64,000 nucleotides of DNA from Sesamum alatum (GCA_034509735.1 JACGWO010000007.1:23278046-23342045); one strand, 5' to 3'. Numbered from the stretch's first letter, positions 36,820-49,169 are shown. Notes: generated by a model from the letters alone, not told the origin. Numbers and translations: made by a program.

Positions 36820-37500
36820 TTTTAGAAACTTTGTTTTGAATTGTTAAATTATAGCGCCTCATAAATTCGGGTAAGGACTTCAAATTACATTTAATCTTAT
36901 ATATTCTGGTTAAGTATATGCAACACTCGTTTAGTGCTGCCCTTATGACATTTTCACGACTCACGTACTCTTCATCCACAGGGCAAAACATGTAGGAAGA
37001 AGTGAAGGATATTGTTCGTATATCTGGAATGATGGTTTTCCGTCAGCTGTTCTATAAGACTGTTGTGAAGGATTCCAGCCTTCGACAACAACGAATAAGG
37101 AGATAATCAGTCAAAGAAGGTATTCTGTTCATTTATTTGGTTGGTGCAAATGGAAAATTAGCTCCTTGTGCAGATGGTGTTGTGCCCTCAAAATCCACTG
37201 AATTATTTGCTTGAATCCATCATCAGTATGAGATAGAAAACCACAGGGAACTCTGATGAAAAGAGGAAAAAGAACAAAAAAAAGAAACCACAGCGAACAT
37301 TTCACTGTATTCTGTAGATTATTATGTGTTGTTTTAGCCTCTGAATGCCTTATGAAACTGTATTTCTGTGAATATGTATTTTGTAACAATACGTGCTGGC
37401 ATATAGAGCTGGCTTTACAATGAGCTTCTCTCTTTCTCTCTTCTCTCTCACACACGCACACGAGCGCGCAAGAGAGTTTATATACTTTGCTAACTAAGAT
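36820..37500 (+). other. 3' UTR and downstream flank of the kinase gene
   Basis: After the stop codon there may be a 3' UTR intron (GTAAGGAC near 36870 to CACAG near 36980), which is inference only. A CT-rich microsatellite with CACACG words lies at about 37425-37470. The minus-strand open frames here look like chance. Confidence 0.45.
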
Positions 37501-38277
37501 ATCGTTGGGGTATTCTTATCGTATATTGTATAATTTACCATTACATTAGCTATTTTTGTTTGATTTATTAAGGGAGTGATTGAGAAAACTTTTGATTTTA
37601 GAGAATCGGTTTTTTAGAAAAAAATTGAAAGTTGTAGTAGAATCAAAAGTGGGTAGTATTTGTGAAAAAAGTGAAAAGCAGATAAAAATTAAATTTGATA
37701 TTGTTTTTCTCTTTTTTGTGGGGGAGGGGGAACACTTCTTGCATGATTTCTAAAAACAAATATTTTTCTATGATTAGTCATATAAATTTAATTTATATTT
37801 TTTTTAGGATTTAGGAATATTATCAAATAATATAAAAAAAATATTTTTTACTTGTTAATCATTTATTTAATTTATATTTGTTTATGATTTAAGAATAATA
37901 TCAGATAATATAGAAAAAATATACAATTCTATAATCTTAAATATGTTATATCGTAAATTTTATTAGTATTAAATTATTTAAATTCCTTGAAAACTCCTAC
38001 ACCAATTTTAGATGAGAAAGTACAAAAATAATTAAAAAGGATAAATGTATAAAATTATAATAATGCGAGTAAAGTAATTCAAAATAAAATTAAATTTGCT
38101 TACAAAATAACCAAAGTAGTTAGAAGCATCGTCCCTAAAGTGCTTTCAATTTTTAATTTAAAAGTATTTTTTTATGTAGTTTCAGAAGCAAAAATTGTTA
38201 TCTCAAACACTTAAAAAGTATTTTTTCAAAGTCAGAAGCTTAAAAGCACTTTTCTAAACCTCGCGCCTACACGCTCT
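37501..38277. other. Intergenic AT-rich DNA, no gene seen
   Basis: Very AT-rich, with partial internal repetition: TATCAAATAATATAAAAAAA-like words near 37830 recur near 37900. No coding or RNA feature. Confidence 0.6.
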
Positions 38278-39254
38278 TAGGCTTTGTTTGGTCTGACGAG
38301 AAGAAAAAGAAATTGAAAGGAGGGTGAGTGAAATTTACAGGGGGTGAATAACACTGTTCCTTTAAACATTATTTAGTATAACTAAGGGAAGTAAAGTTAT
38401 ACAATATATACTTTTAGTACGAAAGAAAATAAATGAGAAGGAAAGGTTTAGTTTTTGTAATTCTAACAATTAACTGATTCTCGTCATTTTATACTATAAA
38501 ACAAATAGGTTAAGTACTAAAACTACTTTTAATTACTAAAAGATTAAAATTTAAACCTGAAAATTCATCAACACAAACATATTTCAGGACAAGAATGAAA
38601 TATTTTAGCTGGATAATTGGAAAAAATTGAAGGGGGTATTATGTTTAGATAATATAGAAAAAAAATTAGAATATGTTAGTTTTTATCTTGTCAGGCTTTA
38701 TTTTCACCTCTTTGCCCAACTTTGGATGGAAACAAGATTGAATTTAGGATGAGTATCAAATATATTTAATTTTATTTATTTTTTATGTAGTTTGCGACTT
38801 AATTGATGCTCCGTTCTGCAAGTATTGTTTTGCTTTGACTACGTATGAGCTTCACGGTTTTATCCTGAAAAAGCGTATCACAAGTGAGAGGGGGCATTGG
38901 GACTTAAAAGCCACTCAAACTCCTCGTCTGCAATCGATGTGGGACGCTTGCCTACATCATCAACCCCCGGTGAGGGGCTTGGGACGGGCACATGGCCTCG
39001 TTCCCACAGACGATGCCAATTGTCCGTTTTAACTACGTATGAGCCTCACGATTTTGTTTTAAAAAGGCGCCTTGTTAGGAAGATGAGGTTTGGGGCTTAA
39101 AAGTCACTCAAACACCTCGTCTGCAACCGATGTGTTATACTTGCCTACATCAATTTTTATTCCTTGTAATTAAAACAAACTCTTTATTATATATGATATT
39201 TTACTTTCATTCCTTTAATGCATTTATTTATTACCCGAACTAAACAAGCTTTTA
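38278..39254. mobile_element. Probable TIR element (hAT-like ends)
   Basis: The left end TTAGGCTTTGTTTGGTCTG and the reverse complement of the right end (AAAAGCTTGTTTAGTTCGGG) are imperfect inverted repeats of a kind common in short plant hAT-like elements. It holds the repeat pair at 38834-39152. No transposase is present. The exact target duplicate is unclear. Confidence 0.45.
38834..39152 (+). repeat. Pair of ~125 bp direct repeats with a 66 bp spacer (TRIM-like)
   Basis: Unit 1 (38834-38962) and unit 2 (39028-39152) both run ACTACGTATGAGCYTCACG ... CTTAAAAG ... CACTCAAAC ... CCTCGTCTGCAA ... CTTGCCTACATCA. Between them is a GC-rich spacer ending CAGACGATGCCAATTGT. Two short direct repeats around a small spacer recall a terminal-repeat retrotransposon in miniature, but I cannot identify the ends or a family. 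Confidence 0.5.
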
Positions 39255-40863
39255 GTTATAGGCGATGAAATGCTTGTAAATGTGATTAAGCGGAAAAAAA
39301 CGTGATTTGCGTGTTAAGTCGTGAGGAAAGTTTCTTACGAACTAATAAGTGTGCCACATTTTATGTATGTATATAATTTTTAACAAATTAATTAAAATAA
39401 AATATTTATATAGAAGTACCTAAAATATATATATATTAAGATGATAAGTTAATATAAATATTTTGGTTTATAAAAAATATTGACAAACAATGATAATAAA
39501 TAATTTTAAAAATTAAAAAGTACGTGAGGACAAAATCACAACTAAAAGATAATTATGAAAAATCATGATAAATTAATAATTAATTAATTTAAAATTAAAA
39601 AATAAAATAAATGACAGACCAAAATTAAGTGAGACACCAAAATTATGCTCTCACTTAATAATAAAACTAGTATATGTGGCACACTCAAATGTGTGTGCAA
39701 AATTATTTTAAGATTTAAAAAATTATTATTATTTTAAAAATATGTTTATTAGATAAATAAAATATTAAAAAAATAATTATGAAAAAACACTGAAGAAAAC
39801 TTGGGAGAAGGGAAAGAGATGTGGAAGTTAAGAGAAGAGAGAAAAATGAGAAGGTGAAAAGAGAAAAAAAAATTAATTAAATATTAAAAATTAAAAAAAA
39901 AAATTGATAGATCATAAAATTGAAGATACCAATAGGATGTTTTTCAATTATATATAGTATAGATAATTGATGGTACAAAAATGATATTCCATCAAATTAT
40001 AATATAAGCAATTATGCCGTAAAAATTCATCCCCTTTTAAAATGAAATATGGACTATATATACTAGTATGTGGGGAGGTAAAGACAATATCGTCCCCAAC
40101 CGACCACTAACCCCACTAACTGCACTAACTATTGGGTGCAATCGCCGAAAATAGGGTGGTAATTATATAATACTTCTTTTAAAAGTTATATTTTTATTCC
40201 TTGATTAAATTTTTGCATCATCAATAATAAAATATAGAGGAAAGAGACTGGCGTCAATCATACTTTTACCTTAAAATAAGGTGGATTTAGACTGCACTTG
40301 AAATTTTACCCTCATATTTTGCTATAAACCGCAAATTCAATCATATTTCTTTTCCAGATAAATGGGATTAAGATATATGATAATTTATTTAATTTCTTGT
40401 AATATTTCTATTTTTCAGCATTTGTTGCTCATCTTTTATCCTTTTATAAGTTTATATTTTTCATATATTAGGATAGTATAATCAATTTTATTTATTCTCA
40501 TAATTACTATGTAGTCGCTCGGCTACATTCAAATGGAAGGATTTGGATCTGAAAGATAAATTTAAGAAAATTATTTCATATAATTTCGTATCAAAAGACT
40601 TTAAAATCTATTAATTCTACAAAATATAATTAAAATAAAAGTTTAAAAATCTAAAATTATTTGTAAAGTGAAATATCCAAACAAATGAAAACAATTTATG
40701 ATCAAAATTTCGAAATCCCGACCTTTAAATCCATCGGTCAAAATATAGTATTACAAAATAAATTTAAAATTATCTAAACAAATATCGCGTTTGTTATAAC
40801 TCGGATGTAATTCTTTGGTAAATCAATTTTCAACTTTGTTCAAAAAAAAAAAAAATTCAATTT
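39255..40863. other. Intergenic AT-rich DNA, no gene seen
   Basis: Mostly A/T-rich. GTGTGCCACATTTTATG (near 39350) and TATGTGGCACACTCAAATG (near 39675) are partly inverted copies, suggesting fragments of short elements. Just before the LINE, a TTCAATTTTC word repeats around an A-run (40821-40863). Confidence 0.55.
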
Positions 40864-40888
40864 TCTACTTTGTTAAAGGGAAGATACC

Positions 40889-42257
40889 ATGTCAACGCAA
40901 ACTCTCTCTCAACCAACCCATGCAAACGCAAACCCTAACTCCGCCCCGGACGGTGACAGGGGGCGGTGGAGGACTCTGACAGAGAGGATGGAGATGGGAC
41001 CAAACTGGCAGCGACAAAATGGTCGATCGCATGATTTTTTGACTTCAAGGAATTCTCTGATCTCACGACTCGGGTCTTTGATACGGGGGATGGCAAGTCC
41101 TTGAGCGAATTGGCTGATCTGACAGCTAGATGGGTGGCTAGGTTTGGTGCTACTCGTTCAACACAGTCTGCTAGTGGAGTGCAGACACCACGGGCCCCTA
41201 GCCCTACAATGGCAGACCCCCAGACGTCCTTGGACGCTCCATGCACACAGAACCTTAACCCTAGCGTGACAGCGGGGAAGGAGGATGATAATGCTCTGTT
41301 TGTGGGCAACGTGCAGGTTAACCCTAGCCCTAATGTGCATGATCCAATTAATGTTGGGTTCTATAATTCATCCCCTAAGACTACAATTCTATATCCCTTC
41401 GGATACACGATGGGTGAGGTGATTGCTCGCCCTTCAAGGGCAATGGTGGATCGAGGGGCTAAAAGATGGGAGGTTACGCCAGTGGGTTATTTTTTAGGGA
41501 AACGATCGTACTTTCACCACCTCAACCCATTTGTTTGATCGACATGGCCGATGGTGGAGGAGATCTTGGCGTCCTCTGCAGGGTTTTACTTTTTTCAATT
41601 CAAAACGGTCACAGTAATGGGGGAAGTAATAGAGGGTGGGACAGGGTTGTTCCAAGGGCAACCAATTATGTTGCAGAAGTGGGAGCAAGGCATGTCACTT
41701 GCTAAACATGTACATTGCCAGGTTCTCGTTTGGGTGAAATTCCATACTTGCCAGTGGAATTTTGGACCGATGGAGACTTGAGTGTGGTCGCAAGTGGGGT
41801 GGGTAAGCCGTTGTACCCAGATAGAAACCACACGAAACTGTGCACGAATTGACTACGCGAGGGTTTGCATCCTTGTGGATTTCAACGAGAAAGTGTCTGG
41901 CCACTTGGTATTATTGGTCTCCAAGGATGATGGTGTTGGGAGCGATCCTTGCAAAGTGGGAGTGGACTATCAGTAGATCCCGCAACGGTGCGGGGCATGT
42001 GAAGGATTTGGACATGCAACGGAGCAGTGCCCTAAAGTGAAGAAAGTCCCCCTTGGCCTCGAGTGCAGAGTATGCTACAAGGGTTGTGCAGGCTCATACT
42101 ATGCAGGAGAATCTCGGGCATCTTGCAGCGGATGCACCAGTATGCAGCAAGAGGAAGGGAAAGGTTGACTCATACGAACCAAGCCATGAATGCTTGGACA
42201 AGTAGGACGACGGAGCATTACCGAGCACCTCCACAGGGAAAGAACTTGTTCTGTTTA
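40889..42257 (+). pseudogene. LINE ORF1 (DUF4283-like protein with CCHC knuckle)
   Basis: Open pieces at 40889-41104, 41101-41538, 41551-41781 and 41782-41976 form one broken protein. Recognisable plant LINE/DUF4283 pieces are VGYFLGKRSYFHHL (about 41483), FYFFQFKTVTVMGEVIEGG, LFQGQPIMLQKWEQGMSL and DYARVCILVDF. A perfect C-x2-C-x4-H-x4-C zinc knuckle is encoded at 41989-42030, preceded by an in-frame TAG. ORF1 proteins bind the element's RNA. At least three frame changes make this non-functional. Confidence 0.8.
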
Positions 42258-42329
42258 ATAAATTAGTCACTTTATGTGACATGATAGAGAGAGATGTTAC
42301 AACTGGTCAGTACTAAGCAAAGTAGCCCT

Positions 42330-43190
42330 GATATGATCCAGCTAGCAGTATGGAACGTCTGTGGTCTTCATAAACAAGACCACCAGAGTGCGGTTATGGC
42401 ACTTATACAAGAATTGAGTCTTGAGGTAATTGGTTTGCTGGAAACTAAAGTTAACTATAACAAAGTGCGGGAAGTATAAAGGTCGGTGCAACTGAGGTGG
42501 ACTTGGTTTGCTGATTATGCGGGAGGACCATGCCTTGTATTTGGATTGCTTGGGACCAAGTGAAGGTGGCACTCACAGTGCTTGAGGTACATACGTATTT
42601 GGTGCATTGCAAGATTCGTTGTCATAGGGACAATAAAGAATACCTGGTCTTGTTTGTGTACGGTGTGAATGATGTGATAGAGAAGAGGGTCCTGTGGGAC
42701 ACGATCAACCGATTGGCCGAGCATGCAAATGATGAGGATTGGTTGTTTTTTGGTGATTTTAATGTTGTCCTAGATCATAGTGAAGTCTCAGAGAGCGCCC
42801 AAGATTATACCATTGCGATGGAGGATCTCCATTCATGCCTTAACGGTGCAGGTTTGGTCATGCTGCCATCACGGGGACACAATTTTACGTGGCATGATCG
42901 CAGTGAAAGGCATCGCAGTCTGTGGAAACGGATTGATCGCATGTTGGGTAATGAGTGTTGGTTCAGCCACTACTCAAACGTCCATTACATCAGTACCACG
43001 CAGTGCACATCAGACCATAGCTCGCTCATCCTTCCAGCGGCGATTGAACGTCAGGGGGGACCAGGGGATGTTTCGTTTTGAGAACTTCTTGAGTAAGGCG
43101 CCTAATTTCCGGGCACTAGTCGCTGAGACATGGAAGCATAACATTCATGGCCCAACCATGTATGAAGTGTTCAAAAGCTTAAGGCTATGA
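42330..43190 (+). pseudogene. LINE ORF2 endonuclease domain
   Basis: The region starts IQLAVWNVCGL (normally WNVRGL) and has GLLETKV with the catalytic-type Glu, FFGDFNVVLD, and the C-terminal TSDHSSL motif at about 43009. This is the apurinic-type endonuclease that nicks target DNA before reverse transcription. Stops and frame changes around 42477-42530 and at 43079 break it. The longest piece is 42530-43081 (183 codons). Confidence 0.82.
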
Positions 43191-43499
43191 AGCAACACAT
43201 TTCAACAGGTTCGCAGGACGAAGGTGGATCTTGCAATGAATGTACAATAGGCTACACATTATCTGCAGCAGAGTCAGGAGCTATTACAGCAACTCCCCCA
43301 TGATGACTTAATATGTGCGTTGGAAAGGTTATGTGGGCGAATCTACGCAAAAGACGTTTCGCAGGAGTTAGGCATGCTACGATAATGAGCCAAACTTCAT
43401 TGGCTCAACAATGGGGGATCAATCTAATATAATATTCTTTAGGACGGTGGCTACTCAACGTGTAAGCTGCAGATCTACCAAATCCATAATGACTAGGGC

Positions 43500-44657
43500 G
43501 CTCTCCTGATAGACCACGCGACTGTCAACCAGGAAATTGTGGCTTATTTTGAATGATTGTTAGGAGGGAAACGGCGATGCATAGACTGCCAGTTGGAGTC
43601 ACTCGGTCTGTGGCTCATTAGTAAGCTGACTCCGGAGGAAGCTCTATCCATGGTTGCCCCGGTCACGAGTGAGGAGGTCAAGAGAGCATTCTTTGATATA
43701 GACAAGGACAAATCGTCGGGTTTGGATGGCCACACGGCTAGGTTCTTTCATGAAGTTGGTCGGTGGTCGGTGAGGAGGTGACCCTAGTTGTGCTCTAATT
43801 CTTTCAAAATGGGAAACTCTTGAAGCAAGTTAACAGCACACTACTTACACTTATCCCTAATGTGCAAGCCCAACGAACGACGGCGGCCTTCGGTGCTAAT
43901 TGCTTGCTCTAATGTACTATATAAGGCTATAACTAAGATTTTGGTTGATAGAATGAAATGGATTCTCAATCAATTTGTTGCCGATAGCCAAAACGAGTTC
44001 ATTCCGGAAGGAAGATTGGTACAAACATATTGATGGCGCAAAAACTACTTGACCACTATAATCAGGCGTATCTTCCCCCAAGGTGCGTGGTGAAGGTGGA
44101 CCTTAAGAAGGCCTATGATTCGGTCGAATGGGACTTCTTGATAGAGGCGTTAAGGGTGGTTGGCTTCCATGAACGATTCATTAGTTAGATTGCAGCGTGT
44201 GTCACAACGCCCTCATTCTCTATTTATATCAATGGCGTTCCACAAGAGTTTTTTTTGCGGTGCAAGTGTGCTAAGGCAAGGTGATCCGTTATCACCCTAC
44301 CTATTTGTTTTGGTTATACAAATCCTACATGCAGTGATCCGAGCACGCGTTCACACCACAACGTCTTTCCAATACCATTGGTGCTGCAAGGAATTCCAGT
44401 TGCTTATGCTCTCTTTCACGGATGGCCTTATTCTATTTTGCGCAGCAAATTTGCACTCGGTGCAAGAATTTAAAGTGGGGCTAGATGTATTTTCTGTGAT
44501 GTCTGGGCTGCATATTAACCCGTAGAAAAGTTAGATCATTGTCTCTAAACCGGCGGAATGTTTGAAGTGACAATTGCTACATGCACTTGGGTTTTCGGAG
44601 GGTCGCATGCCTATCAAGTATTTGGGGGTTCCGTTGGTCTCCTTCAAGCTCAAAATT
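43500..44657 (+). pseudogene. LINE ORF2 reverse transcriptase, 5' part
   Basis: Relics appear in order: DKSSGLDG near 43709, a broken LTLIPN segment near 43850, VVKVDLKKAYDSVEW near 44092, VLRQGDPLSPYLF near 44271, the catalytic box as F-T-D-G at 44415-44426 (family F-A-D-D), LHINP and KYLGVPL. The change in the catalytic box would inactivate the enzyme even without the stops. The frame is interrupted at 44658 by solo LTR copy 3. Confidence 0.85.
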
Positions 44658-46832
44658 TTTAGAATATGTGACCAGAAAGCCAATTAGATTGGCGATTTTG
44701 AGAACTATTCGTCAATCTTTATTAAAACAATATTATCTTGATAAATAAAGTAAGTATTCATCACTGGCACCGTGTTTGTTGTGCTTACTACTAACGTTGA
44801 ACGGCATTTCAACATCATAACAAATGCCCACAGACCAATTGGATAACCCATGTAGTTGGGTTGCGCATTGGATGGCGGCTATGCAACCAACTTCTGACGG
44901 TTGGTCTGAAACGTTCCAAGTCGAGGACCTCGAGACTGGGCATCGAGTGTTCTATTGAGACTTGCACTAAGTATTGCATTCACTGGGTGAGTGCCGAATT
45001 TCATCGACGACAGATGAAGGTCGTCTATGCAATTTTAGTGGGTTAGTTGACAAGGTGGTCAACTGACTGAACTGACTCGCGGGAATCGTCATATGGAAGC
45101 CTTGGAGGCTTGGTCGGTATGACTGGAATTTTCGATTTCGATAGTACGGGATTAGTCCTCGGACTTGAGGAATCATGGCAGTCACGTCCATACGAAGACT
45201 GTATCTTGGATCTAGCGAGAGGTGATCATTCTCCAAGATGGTCATTATAAGCCTTGTCTAGTGCAGTTGGAGTATGTAGCGAGGACGGTGGATTCCAAGA
45301 TAGGATCTGTCCCCTGTCAGTATATGATGGTGATGTCTCCTATGCGCTCTGAGATGGTTTAAACTCTGAAAGTCTATGGCCATAGCAATTGATTGAGTAG
45401 GAAATGATTTCCTACGTCGATCGATAAAGTAAATACATCTCGGGTATGAAGCATAGTTGCCTAGTCAAGGATGGGAACCGATATCCAATTCCATACCTTA
45501 GACTAAGGCCGGAAGACGGTCGACGGTAGGACCGTACCCATATGGAATCGACGCCTAAATGTTCACGCCAACATTCACCTAGACTCTAGTGCCATGGACT
45601 GTTGCTAGACGGCCACCCATAATGACGGGCTCCTGTTGGACACGAGCCCAAGTCTAGCTGAGGGTGAACCTAAAGGGTCACACAGAAATCACCGAGGAGG
45701 TGAAGGAATTGACTTAGAGTGAATTTCAGAGGATGATAAGTAACTGGATTACTTATGGGATTGTTCATTGGATGGACGGGCCGATATTGTATCGGGCCCT
45801 CATTTTATCGGTAAATGAGATTTATCAATTAAGTAGAGAATCAAAGCTTGGATCTTTTAATTGGATTAAAAGATCAACGGGAATTATTTAATTGGACCAT
45901 GAATTAAATAGGATCTAATTTTTGGGCTTATTGTAATTGGATTATAATAAAATTCGGTCCATTAAATCTTGACCCAAGAGAGGTGTTAATTCCACTTTTG
46001 GAATTAGAAGAAGTTGGACTTCTTCTAAAACGGGATAGCAAAAAAATTACTTCTTTTGGAAGTACTAAAATTGGCCATGAAGGCCTTTGATGACAAGTTG
46101 ACTTGTCTCTTTTGGAAAGAGACAAATCTAATTCCAATCAAGCCTCTTTCACTTAGTATGATTAAATCATACCTTATGAAATAGTAGACTTGATTGATGA
46201 TTAATGGGGATTGATTGGAATGTATCTAGACATCCCTGGATGAACCTAGACACATTCCAATAATCACATTAATAAAGTATATATGTGTATATACTATCAT
46301 CAAATGAAAGAATTTTATTATTCATCTTTTTCTAGGAAAAAGATGAACACTCTCTACACCATCTCTCTCCACTCTCTAAATCCTCTTTGTTGCTTCATTG
46401 ATTTAGGATCAATTGAAGAACAAAGTAAGATCAAGAAGGAACACTAATTTGATAGTGTAATCCCTTTTTTGATTTCATCCTCTAGATCCATTTTTCTCTA
46501 GCAAGAAAAACGAGATCTCTCCAGGTGTGGTGTGGACTACGTTAGAGGGTCTCTACGTTGGGACCTTGCGTGGATGAACGTCGGGAGGAATCAACGCGTG
46601 TAGCCGATCGAAATACAAAAATCGAGAAAGGTACTTTGATTTACATTTATGCTCTCGGTTTCTTCTTCATTCCATAGCCACGAACGCTTATTTATTTTAT
46701 ATTGTTATATTCTGCGTTTATACACCGATAGCCCCGGAACGTTCAAGCGTACACCCCTTGAACGTGATTTAAATTCTTTTATTCCACACTTTTTATCTCC
46801 ACAGCGTTCTCGGGCCGATCCGCTTTCCTTCA
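44658..46832 (+). mobile_element. Solo LTR, family S, copy 3, inside the LINE
   Basis: It begins TTTAGAATATGTGACCAG (the expected TGTTAG start is eroded) and ends CTTTCCTTCA. The duplicate AAATT occurs at 44653-44657 and 46833-46837. Blocks shared with the other copies include GAGACTTGCACTAAGTAT (44957), CATATGGAAGCCTTGGAGG (45091), CTAGTGCCATGGACTGTTG (45588), GGTGTGGACTACGTTAGAGG (46526) and GTACACCCCTTGAACGTG (46748). TATA-like sequence lies at 46268-46295. It has no coding capacity. Confidence 0.85.
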
Positions 46833-46837
46833 AAATT

Positions 46838-47870
46838 CTCAGATTGCAAGCCACTTTTAAATAAGCTAGACCTCGGATAGCTGGGTAGGGAGCCACATCC
46901 CTCTCATTCGTTAGTCAGACACAACTTATCAAATCGGTTCCATGTGCTCTCTACATCTATTGGGGGTCGGTATTCATTCTACCTAAGGGCGTTATTGAGG
47001 CTATCGAGCATTTAGTTGCAAGATTTTGTAGGGTGTCTTACAGCAGGATCACACTTCCATATGGGTGATACGAATATGGCAGTATAGGATTAACCGAAAC
47101 ACGACAGGGATAGTCGACGTCTCATGGGGGTGGAAGGAAATTATTAAGCTACGGGACCTATTACTACCCCTACTAGAGTCCCATATTGGCTATGGTGATA
47201 GGTTTAAATTGTGGCAAGATCCGTCCCATGCGAAGGGAGTCCTGGTTCAGGCGTATCCGAACGGGGCAATGCTCATGGGCACCTAGCAGGAGGCTCTCCT
47301 CTCGACCGTGTTGAGTGACAGCGCTTGGGCTTGGCCAGCTGGTCACCCTGTTGAAATCATGGAGATATACCAGCACTTGCCACCGATTCGCGGGGGAGAG
47401 GACGCCATCAAGTGGAACTCGACCTCTGGTGGATTTGATTGGAACAGGGTACGACAAATTGGTCTGAATATGCAGCGTGTGCATTGGTATCCACTGCTCT
47501 CGAGCCCTTTCAAGATCCCTCGGCACTCATTTATCTTATGGCTGGCAATTTTGGGAAAGCTCTTGACTATGGATAAGGGTTGGCTGCAACACCAGCACAA
47601 TCACTGCGTATTGTGTGACAAACAGCGGGTGGAAACACCCGAGCACTTGTTCTTTCAACTGCGTATTGTGTGACAAACAACGGGTGGAAACACCCGAGCA
47701 CTTGTTCTTTCAATGCCTGTACACCGATGCATCTCCATTTTGGCTCGTTCTATGCAGTTTTCATGGCCCTCGGCACATTGGCAGCAGGGTATCTTCTAGG
47801 CAGCACGAAAGTGGCATAGCAAACACCTTCAACATGCGGTAGCGAGGAATCTATTGGCGGGAGTGGTCTG
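46838..47870 (+). pseudogene. LINE ORF2 3' part (RT end and zinc-binding domain)
   Basis: After the solo LTR the sequence resumes with SDCKPLLNKLDL-type coding, then scattered relics and an RVT zinc-binding segment: FKIPRHSFILWLAI at about 47506, then HCVLCDKQRVETPEHLFFQ, with its Cys and His positions kept. A 55 bp tandem duplication (47604-47658 and 47659-47713) repeats the last segment and shifts the frame. The domain is usual at the end of plant LINE ORF2. Confidence 0.82.
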
Positions 47871-48121
47871 TTTTATCTGTTATGAAAGAAACCAATGGAA
47901 GTTTTAGGAGATACAACGCACGGCAAAGGACGTGGCCCTGCAAAGCTTAGAAGCCCTGCATAATCGAATCCTTAATGAACAATTGCCGAAAACACTACAA
48001 TCTTATATGGAAAATCCCATTGTAAGCGTGGGGTTTGGTTGATAGGAGCCTTGAGGCTTGTTCTACATTTTTATTCTTAATGAAATTTACCGTTTTTTAA
48101 AAAGAAAAAATCTACTTTGTT

Positions 48122-48507
48122 CGAAACAAAAAAAAAAATCAATTTTCTACTCTTTTATTTTTGAAATGAAGCGGAGAACTGTTAGAATAAACTGCTTATA
48201 ATTAAGTTAATGTCTCAATTTCGTCAATTAAATTAAGGTGGCATTGAAAAATCAATTTTCTACTTGCTCCCAGTTTCTTTTGCCCTACCCTATTTCAAGT
48301 TTTCCAGCCGTACCAAGCACGACCTTAGTTAGGTTTCAACGTTCATTCCCCAAAAACCAAAAGGCATCTCCCTCACATGGCACTGTTTTCAAACACCCCA
48401 ACCCTCGAGAATTAAAAAAAAAAATATAGCAAAAAGCTTAGAGTAGCTTGACCTCCGATCATCACCTCCGGCGCACGTTAGATGCCACCACCGTCCATCT
48501 TCATCCA
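48122..48507 (+). promoter_or_regulatory. Upstream region and 5' leader of the 48508 gene
   Basis: Only about 386 bases separate the LINE target duplicate from the start codon. The word TCAATTTTCTAC occurs at about 48134 and 48252, and also before the LINE at about 40857. An open frame at 48238-48429 begins with GTG and ends before the gene, so it is read as leader sequence. No clear TATA box is seen. Confidence 0.45.
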
Positions 48508-49138
48508 ATGATCCCTCTTAGCCTCACTTCACCGTCGTCAGCTTCCCTCTCACTGAAGCCCTGTTGTTTACCTTCCCTCAGGCCTATACGTATAACAACA
48601 AGATATAACCAACTGAAAAAACTCAAACAGGTATTTACATAGATGTACGTGTGTATATATATATGGACTTATTGATGGAACTTTCTTTTGAATTATCTGA
48701 GTTCGTTTTTGTGTTGGTTTGATGCAGAGAAGATTGAGGGATGGCAAGTGCAGGGCGGAGTTTTCGGCCGACGCGCCGGTGGCTATGGCAATCGGTGCTT
48801 GCATTCTCAACTCGCTAATTTTTCCGGTGACTCCATCGCCGGAGGATATTGAAGCTGAATCTTTGATTGATTCTGCCGACGCGAGATTTGCCGTTATGGG
48901 AGTCATTGGCTTCATTCCTTATTTTAATTGGATGGTAATTTTTTTTTCCCACTTTAAAGATTTAATTCAGTGTTTTGGTTTTTGGTACAGTACATCTTTA
49001 TTGCTTTGAGATATGCTTGTTTTTTTGTGTAGAGTTGGGTGTTTGCTTGGTTGGATACGGGAAAGCGGCGTTATGCTGTTTATGCTATTGTCTATTTGGC
49101 TCCTTACTTGAGGTTTGATTTATTAAGTTTCCACTCTA

Positions 49139-49169
<31 letters not shown>

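Larger units (their letters stand above)
40875..48110 (+). mobile_element. L1-type LINE retrotransposon (decayed), split by a solo LTR
   Basis: ORF1 and ORF2 relics lie in order between 11 bp duplicates TCTACTTTGTT (40864-40874 and 48111-48121). The element ends in an A-rich tail (TTTTTTAAAAAGAAAAAA). Without the nested solo LTR (44658-46832) it is about 5.06 kb, a normal size for a near full-length plant L1. Stops and frameshifts occur throughout. The 3' end is about 0.4 kb from the start codon of the downstream gene. Confidence 0.88.

Noticed and set aside
39340..39970. Possible small TIR element with TGTGGCACAC arms
   Set aside because: The arms are only partly inverted and I could not find consistent ends or target duplicates.
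41158..41904. Minus-strand frames across LINE ORF1
   Set aside because: They are shadows of the plus-strand LINE ORF1, which has clear DUF4283-like motifs and a zinc knuckle.
48238..48429. Upstream frame as an alternative first exon of the 48508 gene
   Set aside because: It begins with GTG, not ATG, is closed by a stop and does not connect in phase to the following exon; it is more likely leader sequence.
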